Below, piece after piece: positions 32,201 to 38,547 of a stretch of DNA of 38,547 nucleotides; positions within the stretch are counted from its first letter, which is position 1; every line of letters starts with the position of its first letter. The stretch is from the NCBI GenBank assembly GCA_021296345.1, contig JAGWAN010000018.1:1-38547 (forward strand). The letters are read 5' to 3'. The notes beneath the pieces are model-generated. The model was not told the origin of the DNA. It saw only the letters and a program-made list of their open reading frames with translations, and searched no databases. A program made the translations under genes and the position numbers. The DNA comes from Acidimicrobiia bacterium. Lineage in GTDB: Bacteria; Actinomycetota; Acidimicrobiia; Spongiisociales; Spongiisociaceae.

Positions 32201-33599
32201 GGCGGTCTTCGTTGCGGGGAGCCGGGACGGCCGTCCCCTGGTGGCGGCCGCCAACGATCGGGCGATAAAAGCGGGAATCGAGGTCGGCATGACCCGCCGA
32301 TCGGCTGAAGCCCTCTGCCCTTCGGCCCTGGTCCTGGCGCGCGACCCCGCCGCCGAAGCCACCCGTTTCGAGCCGATCCTCAACGCTATCGAGGATCTGA
32401 TACCCCGGGTGGAGGTGGTCGAGCCGGGCTGGGTGTTCGTTCCTATCGACGGGGCGGTCCGCTATTACGGCGGCGAGCGCGCTCTGGTGGACCGGATAGC
32501 CGCAACGGTGGACCGCTTGGCTCCAGGAGGGCATTTCGGAGTGGCGAATGGTCCGTTCGCTGCCTACTGGGCGGCCCGATCGGGCCGCCCGACGCTGATC
32601 GTGAAGGATGAAAAGGCGTTCCTGTCCGGCCTGGACATCTCCGCTCTGGAAATCGATGAGCTGGTCGCCACGTTTCGCTGGCTGGGGGTGACCACCCTGG
32701 GTGAACTGGCGGCCCTGCCCCGCCATGCGGTGTCCTCCCGGTTCGGTACCCGAGGCTTGGAGGCCCATCGTCTGGCAGGCGGCGAGGATCGGACGGTCCT
32801 GCCGCGCCGGATCCCTGACGATCTGACCGTAGAGGCCGTCTTCGAAGAACCTCTGATGCTGATCGAGCAGGTGGGTTTCATGACCCGCCGCCAGGCCGGG
32901 AACCTCATGGCCTTGCTGGACCGGCATCGGGTCGCCCCCTACCAGGTGGAGGTGGAAGCCGAGGCCGCCGACGGGGTGATCCGGTCACGAGTGTGGCGCA
33001 GTGCCGAGCCGTTCGATACCCGGGCGCTGGCTGAACGGGTGTGGTGGCAACTCCGGGCCTGGATCGAGACCGGAGGGATCACGGATGGGCTGTTCCGTCT
33101 GAAGCTGTCTCCCACCGCCCTGTCCGACCAGGGCTACCAGCCGGGACTGTTCGAGCAGAGGGAAGTCCGGATCGATACCGAACGAGCGCTGGAACAGACC
33201 CGGACCATCCTGGGTCCCGACTCGGTTCTCCGGGCCCGCCCCCAAGGCGGAAGGGATCCGGCGGAGCGGGTGCAGTGGGCCCGATGGGGCGAGGACTTTG
33301 CCGAGCCGACCCGTTCTCTCGCCTCACCATGGCCCGGAAGGGTTCCGGCGCCTTCCCCCAGCCTGGTTCCACCCCGTCCCCGGCGTCTGGAGGTGGAATG
33401 GGATGCCGAGGTTCCCACTCGGGTGCGCCTCTCCACCCGATGGGAGCCGGTGCTGGCATGGGCAGGTCCGTGGCGGAGACTGGGCAAGTGGTGGGCCGAG
33501 GAGAAACCGAGCGCCCTGTACCAGATCGTCACCTCGGCCGGCGCGATGCTATGCCGGACGACCGACGGCCAGACTTTCGTGGTGGGCGTCTATGACTGA
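32133..33599 (+). CDS. imuB: ImuB, catalytically inactive Y-family polymerase homologue
   Basis: 488 aa. Y-family palm, fingers and little-finger layout, but the polymerase carboxylates are missing: the DxDxFF position reads VWFPDW (7-12) and the S-I-D-E position reads PIDG (104-107). QPGLF (336-340) resembles a beta-clamp binding motif. In the mycobacterial system ImuB is the hub that joins DnaE2, ImuA' and the clamp. The ATG at 32133 has GGTGGAGG upstream and lies within the end of imuA'. The stop overlaps the dnaE2 start (ATGACTGA). Confidence 0.93.
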   Translation: MARVLCVWFPDWLLRRSDAPSDRAVFVAGSRDGRPLVAAANDRAIKAGIEVGMTRRSAEALCPSALVLARDPAAEATRFEPILNAIEDLIPRVEVVEPGWVFVPIDGAVRYYGGERALVDRIAATVDRLAPGGHFGVANGPFAAYWAARSGRPTLIVKDEKAFLSGLDISALEIDELVATFRWLGVTTLGELAALPRHAVSSRFGTRGLEAHRLAGGEDRTVLPRRIPDDLTVEAVFEEPLMLIEQVGFMTRRQAGNLMALLDRHRVAPYQVEVEAEAADGVIRSRVWRSAEPFDTRALAERVWWQLRAWIETGGITDGLFRLKLSPTALSDQGYQPGLFEQREVRIDTERALEQTRTILGPDSVLRARPQGGRDPAERVQWARWGEDFAEPTRSLASPWPGRVPAPSPSLVPPRPRRLEVEWDAEVPTRVRLSTRWEPVLAWAGPWRRLGKWWAEEKPSALYQIVTSAGAMLCRTTDGQTFVVGVYD

Positions 33600-36500
33600 G
33601 CACCGCTACGCCGAGATGCATGCCCATTCCAACTTCTCGTTCCTGGACGGTGCTTCACATCCCGAGGCCTTGGTGAAGCGAGCCGCCGAGCTCGGCTACG
33701 AGGCGTTGGCCGTCACCGATCACGACGGTTTCTACGGATTGGTGCGGTTCTGGCAGGCGGCCCGGCAGGCCGGCTTGCCGGCCGTATACGGGGTGGAGCT
33801 TTCGCTATCCCCCCCGGACTACGTGCCCGACGGCGATGAGGGGTCGGTCTCACCCTTCGATAGAGCCGGCCTGCAAGATGCCCGCCGCTGGGAGGCCGGG
33901 AAGCAGGGACGGAAGCGGGTCGGGCGGAGGTACCGCACCCGGACGGGCGCCGGGTTCGAGCCGGAGCACCTGGTGGTGCTGGCCTCGTCGCCCGAGGGAT
34001 ACGCCCGGCTTGCCAACCTGGTCTCCAGAGCGCAATTGCGGGGCGCCAAGGGCCGTCCTCTATACCGGTGGAAGGACCTGGCCGAGGCGGCCGGCCGAGG
34101 AGACCTGGTGGCGCTGAGCGGATGCCGGCAGGGAGCGGTCCCCCGCGCTGTCCGGCAAGGGGATCGGGAAGCGGCTCTGAGGGAGGCTTCCCGCCTGCGG
34201 GAAGCCTTCGGGCAACGTTTCCACATCGAGATCTGGGATCACCGGATGCCGCAGGACGACCGGCGCAACGACCTGTTGTGGGAAGTGGCCAACAGGTTGA
34301 ACCTGCCGGTGGTGGCCACCAACAACGTCCATTATGCCGACCGCCGGGACGCCGACCTATCCGACGTCCTGGCGGCGATCGGAGGGCGGCGGCCGCTCAC
34401 CGAACACAATGGCTTCCGGCCCGACACCGATGAGCGCTACCTGAAATCACCGGCGGAGATGGCCGCACGCTTCCGGGCCTATCCGGGAGCGGTGGAACGG
34501 GCCGCCCACCTGGGACGGGAGCTTGCTTTCGATCTGCAGCTGGTGGCCCCCCGATTGCCCGACTTCCCGCTTCCGGACGGCTTCGCCACCGAGATGGACT
34601 ACCTGCGCCGTCTCACTTTTCGAGGGGCTCGCAAGGCCTATCCCGCCTCCGGGCGGACCGGAGTGATCGACCGGAAAGCGGTCGACCGGCTGGAACACGA
34701 GCTGGACATCATCGAGCGGTTGGGCTTCCCGGGCTACTTCCTAGTTGTGTGGGACATCGTCAACTTCGCTCGATCCCAGGACATCCTGTGCCAGATCCGT
34801 GGTTCCGGAGCCGATTCGGCGGTGTGTCGATGCTTGGGCCTCACTCGGGTCGATCCCCTCCGGCTGGGGCTGCCGTTCGAACGGTTCCTGTCCGAAGAGC
34901 GGGACCGGCCTCCCGACATCGACCTGGACCTCGAATCGGAACGCCGGGAGGAGGTGATCCAGTACTGCTACCGACGGTACGGGCGGGAGCGGGCGGCCAT
35001 GGTCGCCAACGTGATCACCTACCGGGCCCGGTCGGTGCTGCGGGACGTGGCCAAGACCTTCGGTTTCACCTCGGCTCAGACCGATGGCTTGACCAGGTAC
35101 GTGGACACCCACTCCCCGGCGGAACTGCCACTCGAGGAGCCCCTGCCGGCCGGGCTGACCGCCGATCTGGTCTATGACATCTGCCGGCGCCTCGACGGGT
35201 TCCCCAGGCATCTGGGTATCCATTCGGGCGGCATGGTGATAGCCGACCGGCCCCTTTGGAAGGTGGTTCCGATCGAATGGGGGCGCATGGAGGACCGCAC
35301 CGTCCTGCAGTGGGATAAGGACGACTGCGCCGCCATAGGGATCGTCAAGTTCGACCTGCTGGGACTGGGCATGCTGAACGCTCTGCATATGATGGTGGAC
35401 ACCGTGGAGGAAGCCCATGGGCGACGGATCGACCTGGCCGACCTTCCTCAGGAGCCGGCCATCTACGAGATGCTCACCAACGCCGATACCGTGGGCCTTT
35501 TCCAGGTGGAGTCACGGGCGCAGATGGCGACCCTGCCCAGGCTGAAACCCGCCACCTTCTACGACCTGGCTGTAGAGGTGGCATTGATCCGTCCCGGCCC
35601 TATCCAGGGCGCTTCCGTCCACCCCTATCTGCGCCGGCGAAACGGGGAAGAGCCGGTGCGGTATCCCCATCCGCTGGCCGAGCCGATCCTGAAGCGCACT
35701 CTGGGAGTGCCGGTGTTCCAGGAGCAGTTGATGGAACTGGCCCGGGTGTGCGCCGGTTTCGACGGAGGGCAGTCGGATCGACTCCGAGCCGCCATGACCC
35801 ACAAGCGGTCGGACGAGGCGATGGAGAGGCTACGAGTGGAGGTTTTCGAGGGGATGCGGACCAGGGGCGTGACCGGCGCTGCCGCCGATGAGATCTGGGA
35901 GATACTGCAGGGGTTCGCCTCGTTCGGTTTCCCGGAAAGCCACTCGGTGTCGTTCGCCTACATCGTCTACATGTCGGCCTGGTTGCGCTACCACTACCCC
36001 GCCGAGTTCCTGGTCGGGTTGCTCAACGCCCAGCCGATGGGTTTCTACTCCCCCAACAGCCTGGTGCAGGACGCTATCCGTCACGGAGTGGTCGTCCTCG
36101 GTCCGGACGTGAACCTCTCGCTGGAGGAGTGCACCATCGAGCCCTATCCGTGTGACGAGGACGATATCGTGGAGCACTACGGCATGGTCTGGCGCCGGGG
36201 GCGAGGCCCGGTGGATGACCCGATCCGGGCATCGGTAGCGGCCCGGCTGGGCCTGGCGTGCGTGCGAAATCTGGGGGAGGCCCAAGCTCGGAGGATCCTG
36301 GCGGCCCGCCAGGTAGGCGGAAGATTCAATGACCTGTCCGACTTCGCCCACCGTACCGGTTTGCCGGTGGATGCCACGGAGGGACTGGCCGTCGCCGGAG
36401 CCTTCCGATCGTTCGGGGTTTCCACCCGTCAAGGTCTGTGGATGGCAGGCGCCTTAGCCGGTACCGGACCCGAACAGTTGCCGCTGGTGCCCGATCTGGA

Positions 36501-36930
36501 CCCGCCCCCGCTGGCGCCGATGAGCGATCGGGAGGCCCACCAGGCTTCGCTTTGGGCAACCGGGATGTCGGTCCGCCATCCCATGCATTTCGCCCGTCCG
36601 GCCCTGGACCGGGCCGGATGCGTTTCGATAGCCGAGGCGTTGGACATGCGGCGGAACCGTCCCCGGATCAAGGTGGGAGGGGTGGTCACCCACCGGCAGC
36701 GTCCGTCCACCTCCAATGGTGTCATATTTTTCAATCTGGAGGACGAGACCGGCCTGATCAACGTGGTGGTGCTACCCGAAATCTGGAACCGGCGCCACAT
36801 GACCGCCCGCCGCCATCCTGGCCTGATCATCGAAGGCCGGCTCGAATACCGGGACGGGGTGACCAACCTGGTGGCCCGTGACTTCGTCCCGATAGCAACC
36901 GACCCTCTCCGCAGCCGCAACTTCCGGTAA
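33592..36930 (+). CDS. dnaE2: Error-prone DNA polymerase DnaE2
   Basis: 1112 aa, full length. The PHP domain starts MHAHSNFSFLDG (His10, His12) with TDHDGFYG. The polymerase palm carries PDIDLDLES (Asp442, Asp444) and KFDLLGLG (Asp588), the catalytic carboxylates of C-family polymerases. The C-terminal OB domain has IKVGGVVTHRQRPSTSNG. IRGSGADSAVC marks the nucleotide-binding region, with Asp where DnaE2 usually has Asn. It copies past DNA lesions when LexA repression is lifted. It overlaps imuB by 8 nt. An Arg/Lys-rich insertion at about residues 95-125 is notable. Confidence 0.95.
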   Translation: MTEHRYAEMHAHSNFSFLDGASHPEALVKRAAELGYEALAVTDHDGFYGLVRFWQAARQAGLPAVYGVELSLSPPDYVPDGDEGSVSPFDRAGLQDARRWEAGKQGRKRVGRRYRTRTGAGFEPEHLVVLASSPEGYARLANLVSRAQLRGAKGRPLYRWKDLAEAAGRGDLVALSGCRQGAVPRAVRQGDREAALREASRLREAFGQRFHIEIWDHRMPQDDRRNDLLWEVANRLNLPVVATNNVHYADRRDADLSDVLAAIGGRRPLTEHNGFRPDTDERYLKSPAEMAARFRAYPGAVERAAHLGRELAFDLQLVAPRLPDFPLPDGFATEMDYLRRLTFRGARKAYPASGRTGVIDRKAVDRLEHELDIIERLGFPGYFLVVWDIVNFARSQDILCQIRGSGADSAVCRCLGLTRVDPLRLGLPFERFLSEERDRPPDIDLDLESERREEVIQYCYRRYGRERAAMVANVITYRARSVLRDVAKTFGFTSAQTDGLTRYVDTHSPAELPLEEPLPAGLTADLVYDICRRLDGFPRHLGIHSGGMVIADRPLWKVVPIEWGRMEDRTVLQWDKDDCAAIGIVKFDLLGLGMLNALHMMVDTVEEAHGRRIDLADLPQEPAIYEMLTNADTVGLFQVESRAQMATLPRLKPATFYDLAVEVALIRPGPIQGASVHPYLRRRNGEEPVRYPHPLAEPILKRTLGVPVFQEQLMELARVCAGFDGGQSDRLRAAMTHKRSDEAMERLRVEVFEGMRTRGVTGAAADEIWEILQGFASFGFPESHSVSFAYIVYMSAWLRYHYPAEFLVGLLNAQPMGFYSPNSLVQDAIRHGVVVLGPDVNLSLEECTIEPYPCDEDDIVEHYGMVWRRGRGPVDDPIRASVAARLGLACVRNLGEAQARRILAARQVGGRFNDLSDFAHRTGLPVDATEGLAVAGAFRSFGVSTRQGLWMAGALAGTGPEQLPLVPDLDPPPLAPMSDREAHQASLWATGMSVRHPMHFARPALDRAGCVSIAEALDMRRNRPRIKVGGVVTHRQRPSTSNGVIFFNLEDETGLINVVVLPEIWNRRHMTARRHPGLIIEGRLEYRDGVTNLVARDFVPIATDPLRSRNFR

Positions 36931-37038
36931 CGGTAAGGCACCGCAGGGACAGATAGAGCGTCGTAGTCCACCATCAGGATACAGGCCCTCACTTCGCGCC
37001 AGGGCATTCCCGAGCGCCCGGCGTCCCCAGGTCGGCTA

Positions 37039-37067
37039 CGAGGATTCTCTACGTAGAACCATCCTCG
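37039..37067. other. Nested palindrome upstream of the dimethylglycine dehydrogenase-like gene
   Basis: Outer arms CGAGGAT (37039-37045) and ATCCTCG (37061-37067) enclose the perfect palindrome TCTACGTAGA (37048-37057). It lies 109 bp past dnaE2 and 87 bp before the next gene, so it may be a terminator or an operator. There is no T-run. The remainder of 36931-37153 shows only the ribosome-binding site GGAGGG. Confidence 0.4.
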
Positions 37068-37153
37068 TCCGTTCCAGCGATTACCGTAGAGCCCGCAATC
37101 ATGCGATGCGGGTAGGAAACCCACATACACGCCGGATTCGCCGGAGGGCGAGC

Positions 37154-38547
37154 ATGCGAGACGAGGTCCGAGTAGCGATCGTCGGCGGCGGCGCCATGGG
37201 CGTCGGTCTTCTCTACTTCCTCGCCCACGAAGGCTGGACCGACACGATCCTGATCGAGAAGGACGAACTCACCTCCGGGTCCACCTGGCACGCGGCCGGA
37301 CTGATCCCCCACTTCATCGGCGACCTCAACACGGCCAAGGTCCACCGGGACACCGCCGACCTGTACAAGGTGATCGAAAAGGAGACCGGCATGCACTCGG
37401 GCTGGCACGGGTGTGGAGCGGTCCGCCTGGCCCGGTACGACAACGAGGTCGACTGGTTCTACTACGTCAGCGGCATGCTGAAGTCCGTCGGAGTCGAATG
37501 CCACCTCCTCGGGCCGTCGGAGATCACGGAGGTGGCGCCCCTTCTCGATGTCGAGCCCGACATCAAGCTGGGTATATGGACCCCCGGTGACGGCTGGACC
37601 GATCCCTCCGCCGCCACCAACACCATGGCGATCGGCGCCCGCCGGCTCGGCGCCGAGATCAGCCGCAAGAACCGGGTCACCGGCATGAGCCAGCTTCCCG
37701 ACGGACGGTGGGAGGTCATCACCGAGAAGGGCCGGATCGTGGCCGAGCACGTGGTCAACGCAGCCGGCTCTTACACCCCGCAGCTCGGCGCGATGGTGGG
37801 TCTCGACGTGCCCATCGAGTCGGTGATCCACCAGTACCTGGTGACCGAACGGATCGAAGAGGTGGCCGCCCTGGAGACCGAGCACCCGGTGGTGCGCGAT
37901 CCCCGGGCCTCCTGCTACTACCGCCAGGAACACGACGGGCTCATCATCGGACCCTACGAGCGGGCCGACGCAAAGGAGTACGGGGTCGGGGGGATCGACT
38001 GGGACCTAACCTTCCATCTCACCCCGGTGGAGCTGGACCGGTTGCTTCCGTGGCTGGATCTCGCCGCCCAGCGACTCCCCTGCTTCGCCGGCGCAGGCAT
38101 CAAGCAAGTCGTATCGGGACCGATCACGCACACTCCCGACGCCGGCTACCTGATGGGACCGGCGCCGGGGCTGGCCAACTACTGGTACTGCGCGGGCGCC
38201 TCGATCGGTATCACCCAAGGTCCCGGGGCCGGCAAGTACCTGGCCCAGTGGATGGTCCACGGCCAGACCGAGATCAACGTGGCTGCGATGGATCCCCGCC
38301 GGTTCGGTCCGTACGCCCCCGGCCGATACACCCATGAACGATCGATCGACGAGTTCCACGAGATGTACCAGGTGCGGATGCCCAACGAGTACCGGGACGC
38401 AGGACGCCCGATGAAGAAGACCCCCCTCTACGACATCCTGGATGCCAAGGGTGCGCGATGGCAGGAGGTGTGGGGCTGGGAACGGGCCATGTACTTCTCC
38501 CCCGACCCGGAGGTCTACTCCTTCCGCCGTTCCTCCGCCCATGACGA
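37154..38547 (+). CDS. Sarcosine/dimethylglycine dehydrogenase-like FAD oxidoreductase, 3'-truncated
   Basis: 464 codons are present and the frame is still open at the window edge. The N-terminus has the FAD dinucleotide motif VAIVGGGAMGVGLLYFLA, then TSGSTWHAAGL, where His46 corresponds to the histidine that binds FAD covalently in dimethylglycine dehydrogenases. Members of about 800 aa carry a C-terminal GcvT-like folate domain; the visible part reaches the region joining them (RRFGPYAPGRYTHERS). The reaction would be oxidative N-demethylation of sarcosine, dimethylglycine or a related N-methyl amine. The ATG at 37154 follows GGAGGGCGAGC. The gene starts a new unit after dnaE2; its partners are outside the window. 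Confidence 0.88.
   Translation, partial: MRDEVRVAIVGGGAMGVGLLYFLAHEGWTDTILIEKDELTSGSTWHAAGLIPHFIGDLNTAKVHRDTADLYKVIEKETGMHSGWHGCGAVRLARYDNEVDWFYYVSGMLKSVGVECHLLGPSEITEVAPLLDVEPDIKLGIWTPGDGWTDPSAATNTMAIGARRLGAEISRKNRVTGMSQLPDGRWEVITEKGRIVAEHVVNAAGSYTPQLGAMVGLDVPIESVIHQYLVTERIEEVAALETEHPVVRDPRASCYYRQEHDGLIIGPYERADAKEYGVGGIDWDLTFHLTPVELDRLLPWLDLAAQRLPCFAGAGIKQVVSGPITHTPDAGYLMGPAPGLANYWYCAGASIGITQGPGAGKYLAQWMVHGQTEINVAAMDPRRFGPYAPGRYTHERSIDEFHEMYQVRMPNEYRDAGRPMKKTPLYDILDAKGARWQEVWGWERAMYFSPDPEVYSFRRSSAHD

Noticed and set aside
37049-37933. A 294-codon minus-strand open frame at the right end
   Set aside because: The plus strand here encodes a dehydrogenase with FAD motifs and an open frame to the window edge; the antisense translation matches nothing.
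1-38547. CRISPR arrays, tRNA and rRNA genes
   Set aside because: I saw no regularly spaced repeats, no cloverleaf-like sequence in the gaps and no rRNA-like stretch.

Overview
The window is a dense, GC-rich bacterial chromosome segment, most likely from an actinomycetote. I lean towards an Acidimicrobiia-type lineage, but no rRNA or marker gene here settles it. The evidence is the high GC, GTG starts, Thr-rich lipoprotein linkers, a mycothiol-type DinB-like protein, LLM flavin-dependent oxidoreductases and a Gram-positive/actinobacterial LexA box (CGAAC-N4-GTTCG). I count 33 protein-coding genes, two of them cut by the window edges. I found no rRNA, tRNA or CRISPR array.

Layout. 0.0-3.6 kb (minus): housekeeping rRNA-methylase genes rsmA and rsmI around a TatD-type nuclease, then a lipoprotein that looks like a metallopeptidase which has lost its zinc ligands. 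3.6-4.06 kb: non-coding, holding a 202-bp element with terminal inverted repeats. 4.06-5.2 kb (minus): an EthD-SDR pair. 5.4-9.9 kb (plus): an anchored protein with a duplicated domain, a thiolase, and a MoxR AAA+/VWA pair of the CoxD/CoxE type. 10.1-10.8 kb: a DUF3800 gene between short direct repeats. 10.9-14.7 kb: a class III aminotransferase, an LLM oxidoreductase and a lipoprotein esterase.

14.75-22.06 kb (minus) carries two adjacent units. One is a ring-opening set: aspartic protease-like protein, hydantoinase/dihydropyrimidinase, beta-ureidopropionase-like amidohydrolase and SDR, with a clear promoter of its own. The other is a three-subunit molybdenum hydroxylase (FAD, 2Fe-2S and Mo subunits). 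Divergent from these, 22.1-27.1 kb (plus) encodes a branched-chain-amino-acid-type (HAAT) ABC importer whose solute-binding lipoprotein is fused in frame to the LivH-type permease, followed by LivM, LivG and LivF. 27.2-31.2 kb holds a DinB/MDMPI-like protein, a metal-dependent amidohydrolase, a glyoxalase-like protein and a second LLM oxidoreductase.

31.2-36.9 kb is the SOS mutagenesis cassette imuA'-imuB-dnaE2. A perfect 14-bp LexA palindrome lies in the spacer of a strong promoter, and a second, diverged copy of the 200-bp element lies just upstream. The window ends inside a sarcosine/dimethylglycine dehydrogenase-like flavoprotein gene.

How it fits together (inference): the middle 13 kb looks like an uptake-and-degradation locus for a small nitrogen compound. 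An importer, a Mo-hydroxylase, a cyclic-amide hydrolase and an N-carbamoyl amidohydrolase would plausibly act in sequence on an N-heterocycle. The substrate cannot be read from sequence.
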